A stretch of 14,059 nucleotides of DNA from an uncultured Eubacteriales bacterium (GCA_948823415.1 CAQKRU010000023.1:1-14059), one strand, 5' to 3'. Counted from the stretch's first letter, positions 1-7,519 are shown. Notes: generated from the sequence alone by a model not told the origin. Numbers and translations: made by a program.

Positions 1-476
1 TTTTGTCAGCTTGTGGCAACGTTTTAAAGCCTGCGAGCAACTGTCCTGTGCTAGAATTTAAGAGCAGCTTTGAGGTTGACTCGAAAAAATTATCTATAAC
101 AGGCAACATAGCGAGGTCTCAGGCTGGAGAAATAGAGATAAATATTGACTCTCCGGAAGCTTTGGCCGGGCTAAAATTTAAGCATAGCGGATCGGAAAAC
201 TTAATCTCGAAAGATGGCTTAACCTACAAAACAGATGAGCTGATTTTGCCGGAGACATCGAATTTAAACGCGGTTTTTGAGGCAATTGATTACATGGCGG
301 GCAAAAAGGACGAGGAGCCATTTTTTACAGATGGCAAAGAGATGGCGTTCATCGGCAAGATATCGGCGGGCAAGTTCGAGTTAAGAGCGGACAAAAAAAC
401 AGGGTTCATAACAGAGATAAAAGTCGGTGAGCAGGCCACGGTTAAGTTTTTCGGCCAAGAAAAATTGACAAGCTAG
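1..476 (+). CDS. Lipoprotein, 5'-truncated at window edge (LolA/LppX-like fold suspected)
   Basis: Reading starts in frame at base 3 with the residues LSACG, a textbook lipobox in which the Cys (bases 12-14) would be lipidated and become residue 1 of the mature protein. The signal peptide and start codon therefore lie before the window; a TTG at base 3 is the lipobox Leu, not a start. The mature part is about 154 residues, hydrophilic, with alternating short beta-like segments, the phrase SPEALAGLKF, a later GLTYKTDELILP and a final KTGFITEIKV. That order (a stretch about the coefficient of a lipid-like ligand, a Gly-rich turn, then a C-terminal strand pair) resembles the small clostridial lipoproteins of about 180 residues predicted to adopt a LolA/LppX-type half-barrel; this is inference from pattern only. 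It should be anchored on the outer face of the cytoplasmic membrane. Its stop codon overlaps that of the convergent aminotransferase by 4 bases. No specific function can be given. Confidence 0.75.
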   Translation, partial: LSACGNVLKPASNCPVLEFKSSFEVDSKKLSITGNIARSQAGEIEINIDSPEALAGLKFKHSGSENLISKDGLTYKTDELILPETSNLNAVFEAIDYMAGKKDEEPFFTDGKEMAFIGKISAGKFELRADKKTGFITEIKVGEQATVKFFGQEKLTS

Positions 477-1750
477 CTTTCTAAAAGCTTTTCGAGTGTA
501 GCTAATTTTACGGCCACGCAAAAAGCATAAATGGCCACGTTTAGCTCATCTAAGGTAGGACAAGACGGAGCCAGCCGGATATTGCTGTCTTTTTTATCAA
601 TTCCGTATGGAAAGGTGGCGCCAGCGTCGGTTAGAATCAGGCCGATGTTTTTGCAAAGCGCCACAACCCTTTTTGCACAGCCGGGCATCACGTCAACGCT
701 GATAAAATACCCACCGGTTGGATCTGTAAAAGAAATGATTTTGTTACCGCTAAACTCTGATTTTAAGGCATTTGTAACCAAATCAAACTTCGGCTTTAAG
801 ATGTCTTGATGCTTTTTCATGTGACTCAATAAACCGCGATAATCCTTAAAATATCGTACATGTCGCAACTGATTAATTTTGTCAAACCCGATTGTTTTGG
901 CAGAATAAAAATTTTTTATTGCGCTAAGATTCTTTTTAGAAGCGCCTAAAAAAGCGACTCCAGCGCCAGGGAAGGTGATTTTAGAAGTGGAACAAAATAT
1001 CAGCGGCAAGTCTTGAGTGCCGTTTTTTTCGCATTCATCCATTATGTTCAGAAGCCGAGCGGGAGTATCGGACAAATCGTGGATGGCGTAGGCGTTGTCC
1101 CAAAAAATTCTAAAATCTCCAGCGAGATGGGGCAAAGCAGAAAAACGCTTAACGGTTTCGTCAGAGTATGTGATGCCTTGCGGATTAGAGTATTTCGGTA
1201 CGCAGAAAATCCCTTTAATCGTGCGGTCCTTGGCAACAAGATTTTCTACAATGCCCATATCAGGGCCAGTGATAGTCATCGGAACAGGGATAGCCTCAAT
1301 ATTAAAATGTTCCAAAATGGCAAAGTGACGGTCATAACCAGGGCACGGGCACAAAAATTTAATTTTACCCTGCCGGGTCCAGGGCTCAAAGCCAGGCACA
1401 CCGCGAGTCATAAAAAACGAGATAATATCAAACATCATGCTCAGGCTAGAATTTCCGCCAACAAAAATTTGGTTAGGCGCAACTCCCAAAACCGGCGCAA
1501 AAAGCTCCTTTATTTCTGGGATACCATCCAAAACACCGTAATTAAGACAATCCGTGCCGTCTTTTAAGGTGCAGCAAGATTCCGAGTTAATCACATCCAA
1601 AAGTCCTCGCGATAAATTGAGCTGCTCAATAGACGGCTTTCCGCGTGCCATATTCAAGTTTAATTTCAACGCCTTCAATTTTTCGTATTCTTTCAAAACC
1701 CGCGCCCGCTCTTTGGCCAACTCATCTTTGCTCAAATCCAAGTAGTTCAT
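473..1750 (-). CDS. PLP-dependent aminotransferase, AspT/class Ic type (PF12897-like)
   Basis: Predicted 425-residue fold-type I aminotransferase, probably moving an amino group between aspartate (or alanine) and 2-oxoglutarate in the cytosol. Visible landmarks: the N-terminal MARGKPS segment (residues 34-40) typical of this subgroup, VGGNSSLSMMFD (97-108) as the PLP phosphate region, NPQG (189-192), WDNAY (217-221) with the PLP-ring Asp and Tyr, STSK (254-257) with K257 as the Schiff-base lysine, and NIRLAPS (390-396) whose Arg binds the substrate carboxylate. Length and motifs fit the family of Corynebacterium glutamicum AspT rather than classical AAT. I chose ATG at 1750 because a GGGGAG ribosome binding site lies 6-7 bases upstream; the frame stays open 20 codons further but that stretch covers the promoter. 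An extended -10 box lies at 1794-1802. The gene is apparently monocistronic. Substrate is inferred from family only. Confidence 0.9.
   Translation of the reverse strand: MNYLDLSKDELAKERARVLKEYEKLKALKLNLNMARGKPSIEQLNLSRGLLDVINSESCCTLKDGTDCLNYGVLDGIPEIKELFAPVLGVAPNQIFVGGNSSLSMMFDIISFFMTRGVPGFEPWTRQGKIKFLCPCPGYDRHFAILEHFNIEAIPVPMTITGPDMGIVENLVAKDRTIKGIFCVPKYSNPQGITYSDETVKRFSALPHLAGDFRIFWDNAYAIHDLSDTPARLLNIMDECEKNGTQDLPLIFCSTSKITFPGAGVAFLGASKKNLSAIKNFYSAKTIGFDKINQLRHVRYFKDYRGLLSHMKKHQDILKPKFDLVTNALKSEFSGNKIISFTDPTGGYFISVDVMPGCAKRVVALCKNIGLILTDAGATFPYGIDKKDSNIRLAPSCPTLDELNVAIYAFCVAVKLATLEKLLES
475..492 (+). terminator. Weak hairpin at the convergent stop codons
   Basis: AGCTTT (475-480) pairs with AAAGCT (484-489) across a 3-base loop and is followed by TTT. 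It begins inside the lipoprotein stop codon and lies within the last codons of the opposing aminotransferase gene. The stem is only 6 bp and A+T-rich, so it is at best a weak terminator for the lipoprotein transcript. Confidence 0.3.
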
Positions 1751-1793
1751 AAAGCACTCCCCTAAAAGCAGCGACTGCACATTTGTTAACTCA

Positions 1794-1802
1794 ATTATAG
1801 CA
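1794..1802 (-). promoter_or_regulatory. Extended -10 promoter of the aminotransferase gene
   Basis: On the minus strand the sequence TGCTATAAT gives a perfect TATAAT with the TGn extension. No good -35 hexamer is found at 16-18 bp, which is usual for extended -10 promoters. It predicts a leader of roughly 35-40 nt before the ATG at 1750, with the GGGGAG ribosome binding site in place. Confidence 0.65.
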
Positions 1803-1851
1803 CAGATCAAGTTTTTGCACTAATTATCGCGCGTTTAGTGTTTTGGGCAAC

Positions 1852-1874
1852 AAAAAATCCCTTGAAAAAGGGAT
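1852..1874 (-). terminator. Intrinsic terminator downstream of the 6S-like RNA
   Basis: ATCCCTT (1857-1863) and AAGGGAT (1868-1874) form a perfect 7-bp stem with a 4-base loop. On the minus strand it is followed by six T (1852-1857 in plus coordinates, partly shared with the stem). It lies between the structured RNA and the aminotransferase promoter, so it should insulate the aminotransferase gene from the very strong upstream RNA promoter, and it may define the 3' end of a precursor of that RNA. Confidence 0.75.
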
Positions 1875-1893
1875 ACTAAGGTCAAAATTTAAT

Positions 1894-2090
1894 AAAAAAG
1901 CCCCACCCAACCGTAACGTGTTTATGATAACCTGCCTACCAAAAAGCAGGTGGGTGCCAGCCTATAGGCTTCACGCTCCCTTCGTCCGAAAAATCGGGAG
2001 GTCTGCAATTCACCTAGAGAGCGAAGCTCCCAATCATATGTTTGTAGGGTTATACAACACGGTCCGCGAATCGGGCAGGATTTAATTTAT
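1894..2090 (-). ncRNA. ssrS: Probable 6S RNA (SsrS), RNA polymerase regulator
   Basis: A non-coding RNA of about 197 nt on the minus strand, identified by structure and context. The RNA folds as one long interrupted rod: CCTGCCC (2073-2079) with GGGTGGG (1902-1908); CGTGTT (2056-2061) with AACACG (1917-1922); ATAACC (2048-2053) with GGTTAT (1927-1932); a poorly paired central section; then CGCTCTCT (2016-2023) with AGGGAGCG (1974-1981) and an apical hairpin CCGA/TCGG (1986-1997). A run of six T (1894-1899) follows the closing stem. A rod with a central bubble that mimics an open promoter is the hallmark of 6S RNA, which binds the housekeeping RNA polymerase in stationary phase. The promoter directly upstream is among the best in the window. 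There is no T-box sequence and no SRP-RNA tetraloop, and no ORF fits the conserved look. Identification is by fold, size and general sequence resemblance; a covariance-model search would settle it. Confidence 0.65.
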
Positions 2091-2096
2091 GTTGCG

Positions 2097-2125
2097 ATTA
2101 TAACATAAAATCTTAAAAATGTAAA
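2097..2125 (-). promoter_or_regulatory. Strong sigma-A promoter of the 6S-like RNA
   Basis: On the minus strand: -35 TTTACA (2120-2125), spacer of exactly 17, -10 TATAAT (2097-2102) with a TGn extension (TG at 2104-2105). Start of transcription is predicted near 2090, about 11 bases before the first paired segment of the RNA. It begins 20 bases after the DUF1292 stop codon with no terminator between, so some read-through from DUF1292 is possible. Confidence 0.85.
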
Positions 2126-2144
2126 GCTATTTAATATAAAATAT

Positions 2145-2465
2145 CTAAAAATTTTGATTGTTCTCATTGCAGCTATACATGTCTTCAAAATGAGTTTCAA
2201 AGGAATCCGCTAATTTTTTAAGCATGGCGTCGTCTTCAACTTCGGCCAGAACTTGCTCCCCGTCTTCGTAAAGGGCCTCAAATATATAATAAGAGTCGCT
2301 ATCGTCAAGCCTGTTAACGCTACCCTCGGTGCCACCATTATTTTGAGGAAGCAAAGCATAAAAGCAGCCGTCGTCATTTTCGATCACATCTAAAATTTCA
2401 AAGGAATGTTCGATTCCGTCGTCGTCGATAAGCGTAATTAAATCTGCGGTAAATTCGTTATTCAT
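2145..2465 (-). CDS. DUF1292 family protein (YrzB-like)
   Basis: A very acidic 106-residue protein. The core ITLIDDDGIEHSFEILDVIE (about residues 10-29), the segment CFYALLPQ (34-41), and YYIFEALYEDGEQVLAEV (60-77) followed by a short amphipathic C-terminal helix match the DUF1292 family, short cytosolic proteins of unknown function widespread in Firmicutes, often near alaS/ruvX; those neighbours are absent here. I chose ATG at 2465 because AGGAG lies 9 bases upstream; a TTG three codons earlier abuts the ribosome binding site and is unlikely. A good sigma-A promoter lies at 2502-2530. The 6S-like RNA follows on the same strand. Confidence 0.88.
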   Translation of the reverse strand: MNNEFTADLITLIDDDGIEHSFEILDVIENDDGCFYALLPQNNGGTEGSVNRLDDSDSYYIFEALYEDGEQVLAEVEDDAMLKKLADSFETHFEDMYSCNENNQNF

Positions 2466-2501
2466 AAAATTCAACTCCTAAACACAGTTCATACTAAAAT
2501 G

Positions 2502-2530
2502 ATTTTACAATTTTTCGCCCAAAAAGTCAA
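2502..2530 (-). promoter_or_regulatory. Sigma-A promoter of the DUF1292 gene
   Basis: On the minus strand: -35 TTGACT (2525-2530), 17-bp spacer, -10 TAAAAT (2502-2507), both 5/6 to consensus. It lies in the intergenic space shared with the divergent M23 gene, which supports a later start for that gene than the first ATG at 2499. Confidence 0.75.
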
Positions 2531-2633
2531 CAGCAATGCGGCAGTAAGAGCCCAAATTAATCGATTTGTTTTGCATAAGCGCGGCGGGCTGCGGAATATA
2601 TATAAATTATACTATTCAACTGCGGGTGATTGG

Positions 2634-3704
2634 GTGATTTACAAAATCTTAAATAAAAAATATATAGGCGTGGCGCTGCTTGTGGTGGTTGTTCCGATAA
2701 TTGCAGGGATATTTTCGATAAGCAATATTGGCAGCAGAGATGGCGTCATGGCGGTAAATGAGTCTGAGCAGGTTGAGGACGAGCAAGGTAAGAAAAATTT
2801 TATAAAGTACGCAGAGTTTAAAGTTCCGTACGAGGCGCTAGAAAAGGCTATGAAGGTAGATATAGAAAGCCACGAAAAAGAGACAAAAATAAGCTGGATA
2901 GACGTTTTGGCGTATTTGTCGGCAAAATATGGCGGGGATTTTAAAAGCCATTATAAAGCAAAGGACATGGACGCGGTGGTCGAAGAATTAAAAAACGGCA
3001 AAAGCCTCGAGGACTTGACCGCAAAGATGAAATATTTTAAATATTATAAAGACGTGTATAACGCGGTTTTGGGGGAATTTATCGGCGATTATAGCATTCA
3101 GGTAGACACTGGCGAAAACGGAGAACCCGTTTTTGAAGATAAATACGGCCTAAAAGCCTTTTTGCCCATTGCCAAGACCTTTCCGTACCAGCACTATGAC
3201 GATTTTGGAGCATCCAGAAGTTACGGATATGCGCGTCCGCACCTAGGGCACGACATGATGGCAGCAGTCGGCACGCCAGTAATTGCAATAGAGTCCGGAA
3301 CCGTAGAGATAATGGGCTGGAATCAGTACGGCGGCTGGCGGGTTGGCATTCGCAGTTTTGACAAAAAAAGGTATTACTATTACGCCCATTTAAGGAAGGA
3401 TAAACCCTTCCACGAGGAGCTCTGCGAGGGCAAAGTGGTAAAGGCGGGCGATGTCATCGGCTACGTGGGCAGAACAGGCTACAGCCCAAACGAAAACGTG
3501 AACAACATCGAAACCAGCCACCTGCATGTGGGGCTGGAGCTTGTCTTTGACGAGTCTCAAAAAGAAAGCAACAACGAAATTTGGTTGGACTTATACGACA
3601 TTACTAAATTGTTGGCCAAAAATCAGTCCGCAGTGAAGAGAATTCCCGAAACCAAGCAGTTCTATCGGCAGTTTGACTTTAAAGAGCCAAACTTAAATAA
3701 ATAG
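2634..3704 (+). CDS. Membrane-anchored M23 (LytM-type) peptidoglycan endopeptidase
   Basis: Predicted 356-residue zinc endopeptidase that cuts peptide cross-links in the cell wall. One N-terminal membrane helix (about residues 10-29, IGVALLVVVVPIIAG) places the rest outside the cell. Residues about 50-165 form a conserved, mostly helical region (VPYEALEKAM, ISWIDVLAYLSAKYGG, DLTAKMKYFKYY) with no function I can name. The M23 domain has all expected ligands: H203-x3-D207 in RPHLGHDMM, H252 in YYYYAHL, and H296-x-H298 in SHLHVG, so it should be active, unlike SpoIIQ-type relatives that lack zinc ligands. I prefer GTG 2634, preceded by GGGTGA 6 bases away: it puts the membrane helix at the N-terminus as usual. 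The frame stays open to an ATG at 2499, but this would add 45 residues and overlap the divergent DUF1292 promoter. It stands alone, 82 bases before the next promoter region. Confidence 0.88.
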   Translation: MIYKILNKKYIGVALLVVVVPIIAGIFSISNIGSRDGVMAVNESEQVEDEQGKKNFIKYAEFKVPYEALEKAMKVDIESHEKETKISWIDVLAYLSAKYGGDFKSHYKAKDMDAVVEELKNGKSLEDLTAKMKYFKYYKDVYNAVLGEFIGDYSIQVDTGENGEPVFEDKYGLKAFLPIAKTFPYQHYDDFGASRSYGYARPHLGHDMMAAVGTPVIAIESGTVEIMGWNQYGGWRVGIRSFDKKRYYYYAHLRKDKPFHEELCEGKVVKAGDVIGYVGRTGYSPNENVNNIETSHLHVGLELVFDESQKESNNEIWLDLYDITKLLAKNQSAVKRIPETKQFYRQFDFKEPNLNK

Positions 3705-3721
3705 CGCTAGTCGGCAGAAAC

Positions 3722-3750
3722 TTGAAAAGGATGCGCATTTCGTGTATAAT
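3722..3750 (+). promoter_or_regulatory. Sigma-A promoter of the CapD-like gene
   Basis: TTGAAA (3722-3727), 17-bp spacer, TATAAT (3745-3750): 5/6 and 6/6 matches. It starts 17 bases after the M23 stop and predicts a leader of about 44 nt before ATG 3801, so the dehydratase gene is a separate transcription unit. Confidence 0.85.
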
Positions 3751-3800
3751 TTTTAGTGTGTTGAAATTAAAAGAAAGTCAAAAGTTTGGTGAAGATGCGT

Positions 3801-5657
3801 ATGCGATTGTACAATAAATTAAAAAGATTGAGAAAATACCTGCTTTTTTTCTGCGATTTTATCATTTGGAATTTTTCTTTTTATTTTTCGTTTGCAATTA
3901 ATCGAAACTGCTTTTCGCTTAAGGGCTACGAGCCGGAGTTTTTGAAGAGTTTAGCCATTTTAAACGTCTGCTTCAGCTTTATATTTATTTTGTTCCGGCT
4001 TTATGATAAAATCTGGCGCTACGCCGATATCGAGGACTTTTTTTACGTTGGGCTTGCAACGGTTTTGGCAAACTTCGCGTTTTGCGCGGCTTCGTTGGCT
4101 TTTGACATTCACCTTGGAATCCGAACTTTTGTTTTGATGGCGATTTTGTCTACTTTTGTGATGTTCATGTTTCGGCTGGTTTATCGGATTGACCGGATGA
4201 TTGAGCGGCGGAATTTTCCTAATAAAGCCAAGCGGAGAATGCTTGTTGTGGGCGCTGGAGAGGCGGCTTTGTTGATGCTGTCGGAGTTTTCTAAGTCGCC
4301 GGACAATAATTATGTACCGGTTTGCTTGGTGGACGACGATAATGAGAAGATAGGCAGGAGGATTGCGGGGCTAAAGGTTGTTGGAACTACGAGCGAGATT
4401 CCGTATGTTTGCGAAAAGTACGACATAGAGGTAATTCTCTTTGCGATTGCCGTTTTGCCGGTTAACGAAAAAAAGCGAATTTTGGACATCTGCGCCCGGA
4501 CGAACTTAGAGGTTAAAATCGTCCCCAATATTTATAATTTGGTGGCCTCCAGCAAGCCCGTTACGGCGGAGATTCGCCAGGTTGAGGTTGAAGATCTGCT
4601 AGGCCGTGAGCCGATTATCTTTGACCCTGAAAAATACGGTGATTATATTTGCAACAAAATTGTGATGGTTACTGGCGGGGGCGGCTCTATTGGCTCGGAG
4701 TTGTGCCGCCAGGTCGCTAAGTTGTCGCCGAAGAATATCATAATTTTGGATATATACGAGAACAACGCGTATGAGATTCAGCAGGAGTTGGTCCGGGAAT
4801 ATGGCGACAGCTTGAATTTTGAGGTGCAGATTGCTTCTATTCGCGACAAAGCTAAGCTTGAAAAAATATTTGAAGAGAAAAACATAGATGTGATTTTTCA
4901 CGCCGCGGCGCACAAGCACGTGCCCTTGATGGAGTACAACCCCGAAGAGGCCGTAAAAAACAACGTTTTTGGCACGCTAAACGTCGTCTCGCTGGCAGAC
5001 AAATACAACGTGAAAACTTTTGTTCTGATCTCTACTGACAAAGCCGTCAACCCGACGAATATCATGGGCGCAACCAAGAGGATTTGCGAGATGATCGTGC
5101 AAAGCATGAATAAGCTTAGCAAAACCAAGTTTGTAGCGGTTCGATTTGGCAACGTGCTGGGCTCCAACGGTTCGGTTATTCCGCTTTTTAAAGAGCAGAT
5201 AAAAAACGGCGGGCCCGTTACTGTGACCCATCCGGAGATTATTCGGTACTTTATGACGATTCCAGAGGCGATTTCGCTGGTTTTGACGGCCGGAGGATTT
5301 GCCAAGGGTGGCGAGATTTTCGTCTTGGACATGGGCGAACCTGTTAAGATAAAGGATCTGGCCGAGAATTTGATACGGCTTTCGGGGCTTGTGCCAAACA
5401 AAGACATAAAAATAGAGTACACCGGCTTGCGGCCGGGCGAGAAGCTGTTTGAAGAGCTGCTGATGGGCGAAGAGGGCATGAAAAAGACCAAAAGCAAGAA
5501 GATATATATAGGCAGCTCCATAGAGTTTGACCAGGACGAGTTTAACGAGCAGCTGCGCCTGCTTTATGATTATTCTCAAACCAACGATAAAGCTATGATC
5601 GAAAAGACATTGGCAAAAATGGTTCCAACGTTTAATCATAAGCAAAACGCCGATTAA
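3801..5657 (+). CDS. Membrane-bound nucleotide-sugar 4,6-dehydratase, CapD/WbpM/EpsC family
   Basis: Predicted 618-residue enzyme that removes water from a UDP-N-acetylhexosamine to give a 4-keto-6-deoxy sugar, an early step in capsule, exopolysaccharide or glycoprotein sugars. Four membrane helices fill about residues 14-128. A first Rossmann domain starts with LVVGAGEAA (about 148-156). The catalytic SDR domain starts with VTGGGGSIGSE (290-300, NAD(P) binding), followed by FHAAAHKHVPLMEYNP, ISTDKAVNP (410-418), then NIMGATKR (420-427). The position of the usual catalytic Tyr is Met (M422), with Lys at 426: this is the SMK arrangement known from the large membrane-bound WbpM group. RPGEKLFEELL near the C-terminus is also typical. 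For the start, ATG 3801 has GGTGA 8 bases upstream; ATG 3795 and GTG 3789 are in frame but too close to it. No other glycan gene adjoins it, so the end product cannot be told. Confidence 0.92.
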   Translation: MRLYNKLKRLRKYLLFFCDFIIWNFSFYFSFAINRNCFSLKGYEPEFLKSLAILNVCFSFIFILFRLYDKIWRYADIEDFFYVGLATVLANFAFCAASLAFDIHLGIRTFVLMAILSTFVMFMFRLVYRIDRMIERRNFPNKAKRRMLVVGAGEAALLMLSEFSKSPDNNYVPVCLVDDDNEKIGRRIAGLKVVGTTSEIPYVCEKYDIEVILFAIAVLPVNEKKRILDICARTNLEVKIVPNIYNLVASSKPVTAEIRQVEVEDLLGREPIIFDPEKYGDYICNKIVMVTGGGGSIGSELCRQVAKLSPKNIIILDIYENNAYEIQQELVREYGDSLNFEVQIASIRDKAKLEKIFEEKNIDVIFHAAAHKHVPLMEYNPEEAVKNNVFGTLNVVSLADKYNVKTFVLISTDKAVNPTNIMGATKRICEMIVQSMNKLSKTKFVAVRFGNVLGSNGSVIPLFKEQIKNGGPVTVTHPEIIRYFMTIPEAISLVLTAGGFAKGGEIFVLDMGEPVKIKDLAENLIRLSGLVPNKDIKIEYTGLRPGEKLFEELLMGEEGMKKTKSKKIYIGSSIEFDQDEFNEQLRLLYDYSQTNDKAMIEKTLAKMVPTFNHKQNAD

Positions 5658-5680
5658 CGTGAATATGTTTGGCAAAAAGA

Positions 5681-5728
5681 AAGGCAGCTTTGTGATTTTT
5701 ATAGACCACAAAACTGCTTTTTATTTTT
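5681..5728 (+). terminator. Hairpin terminator between convergent genes
   Basis: TTTGTG (5689-5694) pairs with CACAAA (5707-5712), then after one C-A mismatch GCAG (5684-5687) pairs with CTGC (5714-5717), extended by a G-T and two A-T pairs. A T-rich tail (5718-5728) follows on the plus strand, so it terminates the dehydratase gene. On the minus strand the tail is CTTTCTTTTT-like, so it probably also serves the convergent phosphohexomutase gene. Confidence 0.8.
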
Positions 5729-5743
5729 AATTTTATCTAAAGT

Positions 5744-7453
5744 TTAAAATAACTTTTCAAAATATTCACAAAAGGAATCGGCCAACGCTTTAGAATTATC
5801 GCTAGAGTCGCTGACAACGGATATATAAATCTTCAGCTTTGGCTCGGTGCCGGAAGGGCGCACAACAATCGAAATATCATCGGTAAGAATAAACTTCAAA
5901 ACGTTAGAGGCCGGCAGATCGATTTTTTCTTTATTAGAGTTATGCATCACAGTTTTAACGCGATTAAGGTAATCGCAAACCGTAATGACAGCCTTGCCGT
6001 TAATGTTAGATAGCGGATTTTCTCGAAGCTCGGCCATAATCGACTCCATCTTTTCAAAGCCGCTCTTGCCCGTAAACGTAAAGCTTTTCAAAACATTTTT
6101 ATAATGACCAAATTCGCGGTACAGACTGTTAAGAACGTCGATAAGAGTCAAGCCTTGGTTGCGATAAAACGCGGTCATTTCGCAAATTAGCAAAGCAGCG
6201 TTCACGGCGTCCTTGTCGCGAACATGAGTGCCAGAGAGATATCCGTAGCTTTCTTCAAAGCCGAAGATGTATTGCTCAGCCCTGCCGTGTTTTTCAAGCA
6301 GACCAATTTGCTCACCAATAAATTTAAAACCGGTCAGCACGTCAATTACCCGCACACCGTACTTCTTAGCAATCGGATAAATCATATCGGTCGTAACAAT
6401 GGTCTTTATGCAAACCGGACCCTGCGGCATCGTGTTGCTGGCGCGTCTCGTCTTGCATATGTAGTCAAACAGCAGCACGCCAACCTCGTTACCAGAAAGA
6501 AGCTCGTAGTCACCACCGTGCTTAATCGCAATTCCAATGCGGTCGCAGTCGGGGTCGGTAGCAAGCAAAATGTCCGCGTTGCAGCTTTTACACACCTTCA
6601 AACCCTCGCAAAGAGCCTCTTTAACCTCGGGATTAGGGTAAGGGCAGGTCGGAAAGTGCCCGTCCGGCTTTTCCTGGCTTGCAACAACCGTCACGTCAGA
6701 AAAACCATTCATCTTTAAAACATTGGTAACACAGCGGAGCCCGGCGCCGTTGAGCGGAGTATAAACTATTTTTAAATTTTCTTTGTTAGAAATATTCCTG
6801 TTTAAAGCTTGTGAGCTAACGGCATTCCAAAAGGCACGGACGTCATCCTCGCCTATGTACTTTATAAGCCCGCTATTTAGAGCATCGTTAAAGTCCATGC
6901 TCTTAACATCGCTAAAAATATCGGTATTGTTAATCTCTTTAAGCACAGCATCGGCGACATCATTGGCAATTTGGCAGCCATCTTCGCCATAAACCTTGTA
7001 GCCGTTATATTCTGCAGGGTTGTGACTTGCCGTGATTACGATTCCAGCGGTACAATTTAAGTGTCGCACCGCAAAAGATAGCGCCGGAGTGGGCATGAGC
7101 TCACTATAGATGACGACTTTAATATTGTTTGCAGCCAAAATTCTAGCAGCCTCTTTGGCAAAAACGTCAGATTTTATGCGGCTATCGTACGCGATGGCAA
7201 CCTTCGGGCTGTTGTAATTTTTATTCAAATAATTTGCAAGCCCCTGAGTCGCCTTGCCAACAGTGTATACGTTTATCCGATTAGTCCCGGCGCCGATGAT
7301 TCCGCGAAGGCCACCCGTCCCAAAGCTTAAATCTTTATAGAACCGATCCGTTATTTCAGCGTCATTTTTGCGGATGGAATTTAACTCGTCAGTCAGGTCA
7401 GCGTCCAAAAGGTCCTGACTACACCACAACAAATATTTTTCATTTTTATTCAT
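5744..7453 (-). CDS. Phosphoglucomutase/phosphomannomutase (alpha-phosphohexomutase)
   Basis: Predicted 569-residue cytosolic enzyme that interconverts hexose 1- and 6-phosphates through a phosphoserine. All four active-site signatures are present in order: TASHNP (141-146, S143 carries the phosphate), DPDCDR (300-305, magnesium site), GFEESYG (398-404, sugar specificity) and RPSGTEPK (532-539, phosphate binding). An FGTGGLRG loop (44-51) is also present. Length and motifs are those of the PgcA/Pgm group of Firmicutes, where Glc-1-P feeds UDP-glucose and surface polymers, which fits the convergent sugar dehydratase. ATG at 7453 has AAAGGAG 6 bases upstream. The frame continues 32 codons further, but that part lies over the ribosome binding site and probable promoter and is not family-like. 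Whether glucose or mannose is preferred cannot be read from sequence. Confidence 0.94.
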   Translation of the reverse strand: MNKNEKYLLWCSQDLLDADLTDELNSIRKNDAEITDRFYKDLSFGTGGLRGIIGAGTNRINVYTVGKATQGLANYLNKNYNSPKVAIAYDSRIKSDVFAKEAARILAANNIKVVIYSELMPTPALSFAVRHLNCTAGIVITASHNPAEYNGYKVYGEDGCQIANDVADAVLKEINNTDIFSDVKSMDFNDALNSGLIKYIGEDDVRAFWNAVSSQALNRNISNKENLKIVYTPLNGAGLRCVTNVLKMNGFSDVTVVASQEKPDGHFPTCPYPNPEVKEALCEGLKVCKSCNADILLATDPDCDRIGIAIKHGGDYELLSGNEVGVLLFDYICKTRRASNTMPQGPVCIKTIVTTDMIYPIAKKYGVRVIDVLTGFKFIGEQIGLLEKHGRAEQYIFGFEESYGYLSGTHVRDKDAVNAALLICEMTAFYRNQGLTLIDVLNSLYREFGHYKNVLKSFTFTGKSGFEKMESIMAELRENPLSNINGKAVITVCDYLNRVKTVMHNSNKEKIDLPASNVLKFILTDDISIVVRPSGTEPKLKIYISVVSDSSDNSKALADSFCEYFEKLF

Positions 7454-7519
7454 AAATAACTCCTTTATTATAAAGCATGCGGCCGTTACCGTGGCCATTT
7501 GAGAAGTTTTGCTAATATT

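Noticed and set aside
1013..1567. A 184-codon plus-strand frame inside the aminotransferase gene
   Set aside because: It is antisense to a clear enzyme gene with all catalytic residues, and its product is basic and low-complexity, as shadows often are.
1843..2085. An 80-codon plus-strand reading frame opposite the 6S-like RNA
   Set aside because: No ribosome binding site, odd composition, and the same bases form a folded minus-strand RNA with its own promoter.
1894..2090. T-box leader, riboswitch or SRP RNA as alternatives for the structured RNA
   Set aside because: No T-box sequence, no SRP tetraloop/GGAA region, and the next gene downstream on the strand has its own promoter behind a terminator.
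2499..2633. A 45-residue N-terminal extension of the M23 protein from ATG 2499
   Set aside because: It overlaps the divergent DUF1292 promoter and would move the membrane helix away from the N-terminus.
4898..5711. Long minus-strand frames (207 and 244 codons) opposite the sugar dehydratase gene
   Set aside because: They lie antisense to the conserved catalytic domain, lack ribosome binding sites and resemble no family.
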